Origin: a bacterium
GTDB lineage: Bacteria; Patescibacteria; Paceibacteria; UBA6257; Brennerbacteraceae
Length of the DNA stretch: 7,063 nt
Direction of reading: 5' to 3'
NCBI GenBank assembly: GCA_021813305.1
Contig: JAKALE010000018.1
Span: 1 to 7,063 of the forward strand
Part shown: positions 1 to 5,766 of the stretch, piece after piece
Numbering within the stretch: the stretch's first letter is position 1
Layout of the letters: each line of letters starts with the position of its first letter
Notes under the pieces: model-generated
Database searches by the model: none
Told to the model about the DNA's origin: nothing
What the model saw: only the letters and a program-made list of their open reading frames with translations
Made by a program: the position numbers and the translations under genes

Positions 1-245
1 GCACGTTCACCGACGGGAAAAAATTCGACAGCTCCTATGACCGCAACCAGCCGTTCTCGTTCAAACTCGGCGCGGGGCAAGTCATCAAAGGATGGGATCA
101 AGGACTGGTCGGCATGAAAGTCGGCGGCAAACGCAAACTTACGATCCCGGGCGATCTTGGGTATGGTCCCCAGGGATTTGCGGGATTTATTCCGCCCAAC
201 GCAACGCTCATTTTCGAAGTGGAGTTGCTGAGTGTGCAACACTAA
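1..245 (+). CDS. FKBP-type peptidyl-prolyl cis-trans isomerase, C-terminal part (5' end outside window)
   Basis: Reading from base 3 gives 80 residues ending at TAA 243-245; the start lies before the window. The piece is the FKBP catalytic domain, which speeds cis-trans isomerisation of prolyl bonds during protein folding. Seen directly: the FDSSYDR segment, then the [25 protein letters not shown] core, a GYG, and the C-terminal strand [13 protein letters not shown]. The usual FKBP active-site positions (Asp of FDSS, Trp of GWD, Tyr of GYG, Phe of LIFEVEL) are all present, so the enzyme looks active. Whether it carries a signal peptide, lipobox or extra N-terminal domain cannot be seen. The next gene begins 2 bases after the stop, so the two are very probably co-transcribed. 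Confidence 0.95.
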   Translation, partial: TFTDGKKFDSSYDRNQPFSFKLGAGQVIKGWDQGLVGMKVGGKRKLTIPGDLGYGPQGFAGFIPPNATLIFEVELLSVQH

Positions 246-247
246 TC

Positions 248-1501
248 ATGGAAAATCTCAATTTTGAAAAACTGGTTACCAAAACCGGCGTGCCGCTGTA
301 TGTCATGCACTTGCCGCACGCAAATTCCGTCGCTGCAGGCGTGCTTGTCCATTCGGGTTCGCGCGACGAAATCCTTCCCGACGAAGCGGGACTGGCCCAT
401 GCGCTCGAACACATGCATTTCCAGGGCACGGATAAATTTCCAACGAGCAAGGAAGTCCATGGCTTTATTGAAGAAATCGGAGGATACTCAAACGCATGGA
501 CGTCGATGGAGGGAACCTTCTATTACGGACAGGTGCCAACGGAACATGCGAATCGGATTTTCATTTTTCTCTCTGAAATCCTCGAACACTCTCAATTTCC
601 CGAAGCAAAAATCCCGATTGAGATGAAAAACATCGTGGAAGAGATAAAAATGAACCATGATAACCCGCAAAGTTACCTGGTTGAATCCGGGCTTTCGTTT
701 TTCTACAAAGACCACCCACTCGGCAAACTGCCGCTCGGCACCGCAGAAACCGTATCCCGCTTCATCCGCCCTGACTTCCTCCGATTCAAAGAGCGATATT
801 ACGGACCCGAAAATTATACGTTCGTGATCGCAGGAAACATCGACGCCCAAACGGCGCTCGCACTGTTCGAAAATACGTTTACGCAATCTCCTCGGTCGGA
901 AAAGAACGTGCGTAGGGCAACAAATCTGTCTCAGACCAAGACACGGCTTGTGGAAAAGAGAAAAGACGTACAACAAGTAAATATACTGCTCTTGGCGCCA
1001 CTGCCGCAGGCGCAGAACGAGGAAACAACCGCAATAAACATGTTTACCAGTATGGTATCCGGCGGTGCTTCCTTCCCACTGTTTCAGGAAATACGAGACA
1101 AGCGCGGGCTCTGCTATGATATCGGCGCAGATACGGATAAATACTTCGATGTGAGTAATTTCAGCATCTACATCGGTACTGATGCCGTCCGTTATCAAGA
1201 GGCGATAGACGCGACACTTGATGTCATTGGAAAAAACCAAGAAAACGCGTCCCTGCTTCAACGGGCGAAGGACCTGCGCAAGGGCAGACTCTCCCTTATG
1301 TTCGAAAATCCGGGGCGCATCATTGATTTCGCCGCGCACGACATTATGGTTGCAGAGCAGCCGCGCGGATACACGGAAATCATGAAAGAAATCGAATCAA
1401 TCACCCTGGGCGGCGTAAAAAGTGCGGCTGGCCGCTACCTGAAACCGGAACAATTCACAACAGTTCTTCTGATTCCGGATTCGCTTGATGTTAAAGACTA
1501 A
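248..1501 (+). CDS. M16 family (insulinase/processing-peptidase type) zinc metalloprotease, 417 aa
   Basis: Zinc-dependent endopeptidase of the inverzincin (M16) family. Residues 51-55 read HALEH, the inverted HxxEH zinc motif: H51 and H55 would bind zinc and E54 would act as general base. The third ligand is expected about 76 residues on, where the sequence has E131-E132 (VEEIKM); E132 is my preferred ligand. The C-terminal half carries the family's substrate-binding R-x-x-x-Y arrangement in KRGLCY (R286, Y290). At 417 residues this is a single-chain M16B size; such proteins usually work as a homodimer or with an inactive partner, and no second M16 gene is in the window. No signal peptide is evident. 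ATG 248 is chosen because it sits 2 bases after the FKBP stop and begins the conserved part; an in-frame ATG at 92 would overlap most of the FKBP domain. No Shine-Dalgarno is seen, so translation may be coupled to the gene before it. Confidence 0.95.
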   Translation: MENLNFEKLVTKTGVPLYVMHLPHANSVAAGVLVHSGSRDEILPDEAGLAHALEHMHFQGTDKFPTSKEVHGFIEEIGGYSNAWTSMEGTFYYGQVPTEHANRIFIFLSEILEHSQFPEAKIPIEMKNIVEEIKMNHDNPQSYLVESGLSFFYKDHPLGKLPLGTAETVSRFIRPDFLRFKERYYGPENYTFVIAGNIDAQTALALFENTFTQSPRSEKNVRRATNLSQTKTRLVEKRKDVQQVNILLLAPLPQAQNEETTAINMFTSMVSGGASFPLFQEIRDKRGLCYDIGADTDKYFDVSNFSIYIGTDAVRYQEAIDATLDVIGKNQENASLLQRAKDLRKGRLSLMFENPGRIIDFAAHDIMVAEQPRGYTEIMKEIESITLGGVKSAAGRYLKPEQFTTVLLIPDSLDVKD

Positions 1502-1503
1502 CC

Positions 1504-1977
1504 ATGTCCGCATCGGAAAAGACTGACAAAATCCAGTCGCTTTTAGCAAAAGAAGGCATTGACGCCAACATTCTCGTGTTTTCCGAATCCACAAAAACTT
1601 CGCAAGACGCGGCAAACCAGGCGCGCTGCCTTCTCGGACAGATCGCAAAAAGCATCATCTTCAAGACAGGGGACGAGCCGGTGCTTGCCATCATGTCGGG
1701 CCCAAACCGCGTATCAACGCGGAAAATCGAACAGCTCACCGGAATAAAACTGGAAAAAGCAGACGCCCAGTTCGTATTGGACAAAACCGGATTCCCGATC
1801 GGCGGCGTTCCGGCATTCGGACACAACGCCCCGATCAAATTCATATTCATGGACCAGGACCTGGTGCAATACAAAACCATCTGGAGCGCTGCCGGCACGC
1901 CCCATGCGATCTTTGAGATCACCCCACAGAATCTTGCGCGTATAAGTCGTGCGCGAATGGCGGATATCAAGGAGTAA
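1504..1977 (+). CDS. YbaK/EbsC-type aminoacyl-tRNA deacylase (prolyl-tRNA editing family), 157 aa
   Basis: Stand-alone trans-editing protein of the YbaK/ProX superfamily. Characterised members hydrolyse mischarged tRNAs, typically Cys-tRNA(Pro) or Ala-tRNA(Pro), in the cytosol. Seen directly: the IAKSIIF segment with K49, corresponding to the conserved catalytic-site lysine of the family, followed by a beta strand (VLAIMSG), and the glycine-rich loop GFPIGGVPAFGH at residues 96-107, which matches the family's GxPxGGxxPFGH-type substrate loop. The full length of about 157 residues is normal. The exact mischarged tRNA it clears cannot be told from sequence alone. The start lies 2 bases after the protease stop, with no ribosome-binding site, as expected inside an operon. 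Confidence 0.93.
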   Translation: MSASEKTDKIQSLLAKEGIDANILVFSESTKTSQDAANQARCLLGQIAKSIIFKTGDEPVLAIMSGPNRVSTRKIEQLTGIKLEKADAQFVLDKTGFPIGGVPAFGHNAPIKFIFMDQDLVQYKTIWSAAGTPHAIFEITPQNLARISRARMADIKE

Positions 1978-1991
1978 GCTAAAACAACACC

Positions 1992-2585
1992 ATGATCACC
2001 AGAAACCAAGCGCTCGGGCTCATCCGAGAACACGTCAAACAGGAAAACATCGTCAAACACATGATCGCCGTTGAGTCGCTCATGGCAGGAGTTTATGATG
2101 AGCTCAAAAAACGCGGCAAAAACGACGCGGAGCTCGCCGGTACAAAAGACGAGTGGGCGATGGCAGGACTTTTGCACGACGGCGATTACTGCGAGGGCGT
2201 ACCGGACAACCAGCAGGGAATCCAAATCATCGCCTGGGCAAAAGAAAAGGGATACGAAATCCCGGACAACGTTGCACACGCGACCGCTGCGCACAATTGG
2301 TCAAACACCGGGGTCAAACCCGAATCGCTCATGGACTGGACGATTTTCTGTGGCGATTCTTTGACCGGACTTATCGTTGCATCAGCCTTAGTCTTGCCAT
2401 CGAAAAGTCTTGCGGACGTCACGGTACAAACCGTGCTCAAGCGGTTCAAAGAAAAATCATTCGCGCGCGGCACCCGCAGGGAAGAAATCGCCATGTGCGC
2501 AGAACACATCGGCCTTACACTCGAGGAACTCGTTTCGATTTCCCTGACCTCAATGCAAGAGCATCATGAAGAAATCGGACTATGA
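1992..2585 (+). CDS. HD-superfamily predicted hydrolase (HDIG-like), 197 aa
   Basis: Metal-dependent phosphohydrolase fold of the HD superfamily, substrate unknown. Metal-binding candidates are H23 (IVKHM), H62-D63 in AGLLHDGDY, H96/H101 in HATAAHN, and D122 in CGDSLTGLI. The second half (GDSLTGLIVASALV, a following lysine-rich KRFKEKSFARG stretch and a C-terminal MQEHHEEIGL) resembles, from memory, a widespread bacterial family of stand-alone 'predicted hydrolase, HD superfamily' proteins of about 190 residues. Nothing suggests a GGDEF, response-regulator or nuclease partner domain. The residues after HDGDY (EGVPDNQQG) carry glutamines where I recall a histidine in relatives; this is a tentative reading. 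It follows the YbaK gene by 14 bases; a GGAG at 1969-1972 is too far from the ATG to be a convincing ribosome-binding site. Confidence 0.88.
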   Translation: MITRNQALGLIREHVKQENIVKHMIAVESLMAGVYDELKKRGKNDAELAGTKDEWAMAGLLHDGDYCEGVPDNQQGIQIIAWAKEKGYEIPDNVAHATAAHNWSNTGVKPESLMDWTIFCGDSLTGLIVASALVLPSKSLADVTVQTVLKRFKEKSFARGTRREEIAMCAEHIGLTLEELVSISLTSMQEHHEEIGL

Positions 2586-2588
2586 CGT

Positions 2589-3341
2589 ATGGATGCGAAA
2601 CCGTTATTTTCCGTCATCACGTGTACCAAAAATGAGCAAAGGCACCTTCAAGAATGCCTTGACTCGGTAGCGCGCCAATCATTCAAAAATTTCGAACATA
2701 TCTTCGTCGACGGATATTCAACTGATCGCACCATACACATCATCGAACAATACCAAGCTGGGCACTCCAAAACGCCGACGAGATTGATTTCTGCAAGGCC
2801 CAAGGGTATTGCCAATGCCATGAATATCGGCATCCGCCATGCAAAAGGCGAGGTCATCTGTTTTCTGCATGCGGATGATTATTTTTATTCGAAAAACAGC
2901 CTTGGAGCAGCAGCGAAGTATTTTGCCAAAGGACAGAAAACGAACTGGCTCGTAGGAAACAATGTCGTGCGTATCGGCACAAAAAAAATAGTCTGGCCAT
3001 GGCCGGATATGCTCAAGCCGCTCTACGCGTTCGGATCACTGTATTATCATCCCAACCTGTTCTTGCGCACATCCATGTTCAAGCGCTATGGCTTGTTCGA
3101 CGAATCGTTCAAGATAACCATGGACTACGAACACTGCTTACGCATGCTCAAGCACGAAGAACCAGTATTCGTCAATGAGAATTTTTCCGTATTCCGTATC
3201 CACAAAGGAAGCACATCCTGGGGGAGCGATCCGAACAATAAGCTCCGCATGATCAGGGAGCGCATCAGGGCGGAAATGAAAAACTCGGATCTTGTACAAA
3301 AAACAAAACGCGTGCTGGATAAGGAAATTTTCTTCCGATAA
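2589..3341 (+). CDS. Family 2 (GT-A fold) glycosyltransferase, 250 aa
   Basis: Cytoplasmic nucleotide-sugar-dependent transferase with no transmembrane segment. The N-terminus FSVITCTKNE starts the GT-A nucleotide-binding fold, D41 in VDGYSTDRT matches the conserved DGxSTDxT loop, and HADD (residues 94-97) is the DXD-type metal/sugar-nucleotide motif. The acceptor half has YHPNLFLR (H154), then GLFDESFKITMDYE (D179, E181), the place of the catalytic base in this family, and a late RIHKGSTS segment. Length is typical of small GT2 enzymes that build exopolysaccharide, O-antigen-like glycans or glycoprotein sugars; the sugar and acceptor cannot be predicted. It begins 3 bases after the HD gene and is the last gene of the operon, followed by the terminator at 3346-3376. 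Confidence 0.94.
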   Translation: MDAKPLFSVITCTKNEQRHLQECLDSVARQSFKNFEHIFVDGYSTDRTIHIIEQYQAGHSKTPTRLISARPKGIANAMNIGIRHAKGEVICFLHADDYFYSKNSLGAAAKYFAKGQKTNWLVGNNVVRIGTKKIVWPWPDMLKPLYAFGSLYYHPNLFLRTSMFKRYGLFDESFKITMDYEHCLRMLKHEEPVFVNENFSVFRIHKGSTSWGSDPNNKLRMIRERIRAEMKNSDLVQKTKRVLDKEIFFR

Positions 3342-3345
3342 AACG

Positions 3346-3376
3346 AAAAGAACATCCCTCCAGGATGTTCTTTTTT
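3346..3376. terminator. Bidirectional intrinsic terminator between convergent genes
   Basis: GAACATCC (3350-3357), a 5-base loop and GGATGTTC (3363-3370) form a perfect 8-bp stem, extended by AAAA before and TTTT after to 12 bp. On the + strand a run of six T follows and ends the glycosyltransferase operon. On the - strand the stem is followed by TTTTCGTTTT, so it can also end the small gene at 3382-3606. It starts 5 bases after one stop codon and ends 5 bases before the other. Confidence 0.92.
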
Positions 3377-3381
3377 GAAAA

Positions 3382-3606
3382 CTAATTATGAAAAGTCATG
3401 TACATTCCCCCAAACCACTTGCCGCAACAGGAACATACTTCGCGGGGACTAAAAAAATGTAGCAAACCGCTTTTATAGGTTCCTGCCCCCTGGGACAAGT
3501 GTACGTGTTTCTCCGAACAATTTATTTCCCGAAGAGCACACGCAATCCGCCAAAGGACAAACAACAGTAACACTACCGATAAAATAGGTGAAACTGATAT
3601 GTCCAT
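3382..3606 (-). CDS. Small putative membrane protein with Cys-rich C-terminus, 74 aa, unknown family
   Basis: I do not recognise this protein. Residues about 5-25 (SPILSVVLLLFVLW then RIACAL) form one hydrophobic segment suited to a membrane anchor or uncleaved signal. The remaining 45 or so residues are hydrophilic and include histidines (H34, H36, H50) and a cysteine cluster C58, C60, C61 in VCSCCGKWFGG near the end, with C23 and C30 earlier. A CxCC-G-K-W pattern could bind a metal or take part in disulfide chemistry, but it is not a complete zinc ribbon. Evidence that it is a gene: a perfect AAGGAGG five bases before the ATG, a promoter candidate directly upstream, and a terminator directly after the stop. 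It lies downstream of tRNA-Lys but is separated from it by the hairpin at 3672-3699. Confidence 0.68.
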   Translation of the reverse strand: MDISVSPILSVVLLLFVLWRIACALREINCSEKHVHLSQGAGTYKSGLLHFFSPREVCSCCGKWFGGMYMTFHN

Positions 3607-3611
3607 CAGAG

Positions 3612-3618
3612 CCTCCTT
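3612..3618 (-). promoter_or_regulatory. Strong Shine-Dalgarno sequence AAGGAGG
   Basis: The + strand CCTCCTT reads AAGGAGG on the - strand, with a 5-base spacer (CTCTG) to ATG at 3606-3604. It fixes the start of the small membrane protein. No other gene in the window has a comparable site at a proper distance, which makes it stand out. Confidence 0.8.
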
Positions 3619-3626
3619 GCGAAAAA

Positions 3627-3653
3627 TTTATACCCGACTGGCATGCGCGTCAA
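3627..3653 (-). promoter_or_regulatory. Sigma70-type promoter candidate for the small membrane protein
   Basis: On the - strand TTGACG (3653-3648, one mismatch to TTGACA) is followed after 15 bases by TATAAA (3632-3627). The spacer is 2 bases shorter than ideal; shifting the -10 to TAAATT would give 17 bases but a poorer box. Transcription would begin near 3620, leaving a leader of about 14 bases that contains the Shine-Dalgarno site. Confidence 0.55.
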
Positions 3654-3671
3654 CGGTGCATAACTAAAAAC

Positions 3672-3699
3672 AAAAAGACACCCCGCAGAATGTCTTTTT
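3672..3699 (-). terminator. Intrinsic terminator after tRNA-Lys
   Basis: AAAAAGACA / TGTCTTTTT form a 9-bp stem with a 10-base loop. Read on the - strand it begins 6 bases after the tRNA 3' end and is followed by TTTTTGTTTTT, a good U-tract. It separates the tRNA from the small membrane-protein gene downstream. The stem is A/T-rich, with only two G-C pairs, so some read-through is possible. Confidence 0.75.
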
Positions 3700-3704
3700 T
3701 CATG

Positions 3705-3776
3705 TCCCCCCAGAAGGACTCGAACCTTCAACCACTGGCTTAAAAGGCCATTGCTCTACCATTGAGCTATAGGGGG
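3705..3776 (-). tRNA. tRNA-Lys (anticodon UUU)
   Basis: The - strand folds into a full cloverleaf of 72 bases. Acceptor CCCCCTA pairs with TGGGGGG (one T-G wobble) followed by discriminator A73. The D stem is GCTC/GAGC with loop AATGGTA. The anticodon loop is CTTTTAA, giving anticodon TTT (UUU in RNA), on a stem TGGC/GCCA with an A27-G43 mismatch at its outer pair. The variable loop has 5 bases, and the T stem is GAAGG/CCTTC with loop TTCGAGT. The 3' end continues CATG, so CCA is not encoded and must be added by a nucleotidyltransferase. The first pair is C1-G72, unlike the G1-C72 of E. coli tRNA-Lys. A promoter lies directly upstream and a terminator directly downstream, so it is a single-gene unit. 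Confidence 0.95.
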
Positions 3777-3785
3777 ATGAGGACA

Positions 3786-3814
3786 AGTATAATATACCAG
3801 GCAAAAACCTTCAA
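3786..3814 (-). promoter_or_regulatory. Promoter of tRNA-Lys
   Basis: On the - strand TTGAAG (3814-3809), an exact 17-base spacer and TATACT (3791-3786) form a good housekeeping promoter. There are nine bases between the -10 box and the mature tRNA 5' end (3776), so the precursor would have almost no 5' leader. The same TATACT hexamer recurs before secD and the ftsW-like gene. Confidence 0.8.
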
Positions 3815-3845
3815 TAATGAAATACCAGATTCTTGAGAAATCATT

Positions 3846-3862
3846 TTGCGCCGCTTGCGCAA
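3846..3862 (-). other. GC-rich hairpin after the 142-residue protein gene
   Basis: TTGCGC (3846-3851), 5-base loop, GCGCAA (3857-3862): a perfect 6-bp stem 4 bases after the stop codon of the gene at 3867. On the - strand the bases that follow are AATGATTTC, without a U-tract, so it is at best a weak terminator or an mRNA 3'-end stabiliser. Confidence 0.4.
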
Positions 3863-3866
3863 CCCG

Positions 3867-4295
3867 TTAAGAAAAATATTTCTTCACGGTTTCAACTAAA
3901 AGCGGTTCGGCTTCAGAAGCGTCAAAGTCTATCACTAACCCTTCATGACCACCAACAGTTAAACCATCACCACGCAAAAACTTCATGAATGAGTTTTCGT
4001 CCATTCCTTGCAAAGCCTCTGCTAAAGATAACTTCGTTTGCTGCATAATCGCCGCTGCCAGCTTGGCATGCAGCTCCTTAAACGCCGGCGTGGTCCTGAC
4101 CTCTGATGCGCGCTCATTGGCGGGAAATTTTCCAAAAAGCTCCTGCATCAATGCCGTGGCAACTGTGCCAATAGCGCTTTCCCTCTGATGTTCCGAAGTT
4201 TCCGTAAGTCCCAGCCGCTCATCTCGAGCGACCTTGGAAACCTGTGCGGCTCCCTCAAGGGCAGCGTTGTTCAAATTTTGTTTATTCATATTCAT
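3867..4295 (-). CDS. Hypothetical protein, 142 aa, unknown family
   Basis: I do not recognise a family. The sequence is soluble, with no signal peptide or membrane segment. It reads as mostly helical between residues 10 and 105 (alanine- and glutamate-rich, e.g. ALMQELFGKF, FKELHAKLAAAIMQQ, LAEALQGMDE), then GDGLTVGGHEGLVIDFD (109-125) as a likely strand-loop-strand, and a final helix to KKYFS. The open frame continues upstream to 4466, but that part overlaps secD and its promoter region. ATG 4295 (MNMNKQ) is preferred because a -10 box lies 6 bases before it; ATG 4289 (MNKQ) is the alternative. There is no Shine-Dalgarno at either. It is divergent from secD with 69 bases between the starts. 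Confidence 0.7.
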   Translation of the reverse strand: MNMNKQNLNNAALEGAAQVSKVARDERLGLTETSEHQRESAIGTVATALMQELFGKFPANERASEVRTTPAFKELHAKLAAAIMQQTKLSLAEALQGMDENSFMKFLRGDGLTVGGHEGLVIDFDASEAEPLLVETVKKYFS

Positions 4296-4301
4296 GGAAA
4301 A

Positions 4302-4329
4302 ATTGTAAACCCATTCTGGCAAATTGCAA
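4302..4329 (-). promoter_or_regulatory. Promoter of the 142-residue protein gene, apparently giving a leaderless mRNA
   Basis: On the - strand TTGCAA (4329-4324), 16 bases, then TACAAT (4307-4302), 6 bases before ATG 4295. Transcription normally starts about 6-8 bases after the -10 box, which falls on or next to the start codon. The -35 element lies inside the palindrome at 4321-4332. Confidence 0.6.
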
Positions 4330-4332
4330 TTT
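4321..4332. repeat. 12-bp perfect palindrome AAATTGCAATTT in the divergent promoter region
   Basis: The sequence equals its own reverse complement and sits near the middle of the 69-base intergenic region, 25 bases from the 142-residue gene start and 32 from the secD start. It covers the -35 box of the leftward promoter and lies upstream of the rightward -10 box, a position suited to an operator. A role is inferred only; an AT-rich palindrome can arise by chance. Confidence 0.45.
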
Positions 4333-4351
4333 AAAATACTCTGTGCTTTAC

Positions 4352-4357
4352 TATACT
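4352..4357 (+). promoter_or_regulatory. -10 box of the secDF promoter, apparently leaderless
   Basis: TATACT lies 7 bases before the secD ATG (4365), so transcription would start on or next to the A of ATG. No convincing -35 is found at 16-18 bases (ATTTAA at 4329-4334 for 17); TTGCAA at 4324-4329 is 22 bases away. A weaker alternative -10 is TAAAAT at 4332-4337, which would give a leader of about 20 bases without a Shine-Dalgarno site. Confidence 0.55.
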
Positions 4358-4364
4358 TTAATCT

Positions 4365-5762
4365 ATGGCTTTTTCTCCGCTTGTTACGGAACAAAAAAAG
4401 GCGCGCAGCATGCTGGTCGCGATTTTTGCGATCACCATCCTTGCAGCCCTCTTTGTATATCCGCAACCCTACACCGATGCAAAAAATGCAGTAAACGGAT
4501 TCCTTGCCTCAAAGGGCGTGAAATTCCAGCTTCCCGATTATCCGACGAGGCCGTTCCGCTTCGGGCTCGATATTGCGGGGGGAACTTCGCTTACATACCG
4601 CGCGGATCTTGGAACAACCGCACCTACGGACCAACAGTCCGCCATGAACGGTCTCAAAGACGTGATCGAACGCCGCGTGAACCTCTTCGGCGTACAGGAA
4701 CCGCGAGTCGAAGTCGCCAAAGCAGGGAACGAGTGGCGCCTCATTGTTGATCTTGCCGGCATCAAAGACGTGCACCAGGCGATCCAGATGATCGGACAAA
4801 CGCCGTTTTTGGAATTCCGCACAGAACGCACTGCGAGCGAAACGCAGGCAATCCTTGATCAGCAAAAAGCGGGAAACCAAACCGCGCTTGCAACGGATCC
4901 CTATTTTGCCCCGACCAACCTGACCGGACGCTATCTCCAAAAAGCATCCGTGGAAATCGACCAGAAGCTGTATCAGCCGTTGATCACTCTTCAATTCAAC
5001 ACTGACGGCGCAAAACTCTTTGATCAGATGACCAAGGAAAACATCGGAAAGCGCATCGCGATTTATCTTGACGGCCAGGTCATGAGCGCGCCAGTCGTGC
5101 AAGAGGAAATTCCTAACGGCAACGCGCAAATCACCGGGCAGTTCACGATCCAAGCCGCGAAAACCCTTGCCCAGAACCTCAATGAAGGCGCCCTGCCGGT
5201 TCCCATCACGCTTATTTCCCAGCAATCCGTCGGCGCAAGCTTGGGCATGGATTCGTTCCAAAAAAGCGTGCTTGCCGGTCTTATCGGATTTTTGCTCATC
5301 AGCTTATTCATGATCCTGTACTACCGCTTGGGCGGCGTGTTCTCCGTGATCGCTCTGGCAGTGTACGTGCCGTTGACATTGGTCATCTTCAATCTTATCC
5401 CGGTCACGCTTACGGTATCCGGCATCGCGGGATTCATTTTGTCCATCGGCATGGCCGTGGACGCCAACATTCTCATTTTGGAACGCGTGCGCGAGGAAAT
5501 CCGCAAAGGCAAGGAAGTCTCCCACGCCATTCAGGAAGGATTTTTGCGCGCATGGCCTTCGATCCGCGATTCCAACGCCTCGACCATCATCACCTCAATC
5601 GTGCTGTACGAATTCACGTCCGGACCGGTCCGCGGGTTCGCACTCACGCTGCTGATCGGCGTTTTGGTGAGCTTGTTCTCCGCGATCTTCGTGTCCCGAA
5701 CGCTTATTCTCGCATTCCTCGGACAAAAAACAGTCAACAGCAAATTATGGTTCCGCGCATAA
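4365..5762 (+). CDS. secD: Protein translocase subunit SecD, 465 aa
   Basis: Inner-membrane subunit of the SecDF complex, which uses the proton gradient to help pull exported proteins through SecYEG. Visible parts: N-terminal membrane helix at about 15-32; the SecD signature FGLDIAGGT at 66-74 (commonly GLDLxGG); the first periplasmic/extracytoplasmic region with IERRVNLFGV (101-110); the second soluble segment with ALxLxGQVMSAPVVQ-like sequence around 233-246 and a GQFTIQAAKTLAQNL stretch; then five C-terminal helices from about 301 to 452, including GMAVDANILI (362-371) with D366, the conserved acidic residue of the proton path, and ERVREEIRKGK after it. The length is at the short end for bacterial SecD and resembles Gram-positive or CPR forms. 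Only 4 bases separate it from secF. No Shine-Dalgarno precedes the ATG. Confidence 0.97.
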   Translation: MAFSPLVTEQKKARSMLVAIFAITILAALFVYPQPYTDAKNAVNGFLASKGVKFQLPDYPTRPFRFGLDIAGGTSLTYRADLGTTAPTDQQSAMNGLKDVIERRVNLFGVQEPRVEVAKAGNEWRLIVDLAGIKDVHQAIQMIGQTPFLEFRTERTASETQAILDQQKAGNQTALATDPYFAPTNLTGRYLQKASVEIDQKLYQPLITLQFNTDGAKLFDQMTKENIGKRIAIYLDGQVMSAPVVQEEIPNGNAQITGQFTIQAAKTLAQNLNEGALPVPITLISQQSVGASLGMDSFQKSVLAGLIGFLLISLFMILYYRLGGVFSVIALAVYVPLTLVIFNLIPVTLTVSGIAGFILSIGMAVDANILILERVREEIRKGKEVSHAIQEGFLRAWPSIRDSNASTIITSIVLYEFTSGPVRGFALTLLIGVLVSLFSAIFVSRTLILAFLGQKTVNSKLWFRA

Positions 5763-5766
5763 GCAT

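Noticed and set aside
92..247. Longer N-terminus for the M16 protease starting at ATG 92
   Set aside because: The extra 52 residues would overlap the conserved FKBP core in another frame and have no family resemblance; ATG 248 begins the conserved protease sequence 2 bases after the FKBP stop.
488..1339. Long - strand open frame of 283 codons opposite the M16 protease
   Set aside because: It lies wholly antisense to a well-conserved protease and its translation has no recognisable domain; it is a shadow of the coding strand.
1491..2294. - strand open frame of 267 codons across the YbaK and HD genes
   Set aside because: It covers two clearly conserved + strand genes and has no promoter, Shine-Dalgarno or family match.
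3346..3699. CRISPR or repeat array suggested by repeated hairpins
   Set aside because: Only two unrelated hairpins occur in this stretch; each sits directly after a gene and has a U-tract, which fits ordinary terminators, and there is no repeat-spacer regularity.
4296..4466. N-terminal extension of the 142-residue protein up to 4466
   Set aside because: It would run through the divergent promoter region and 102 bases into secD, and a -10 box lies just before the ATG at 4295.
4509..5261. - strand open frame of 250 codons inside secD
   Set aside because: It is antisense to conserved SecD sequence; the composition is that of a reverse-complement shadow.
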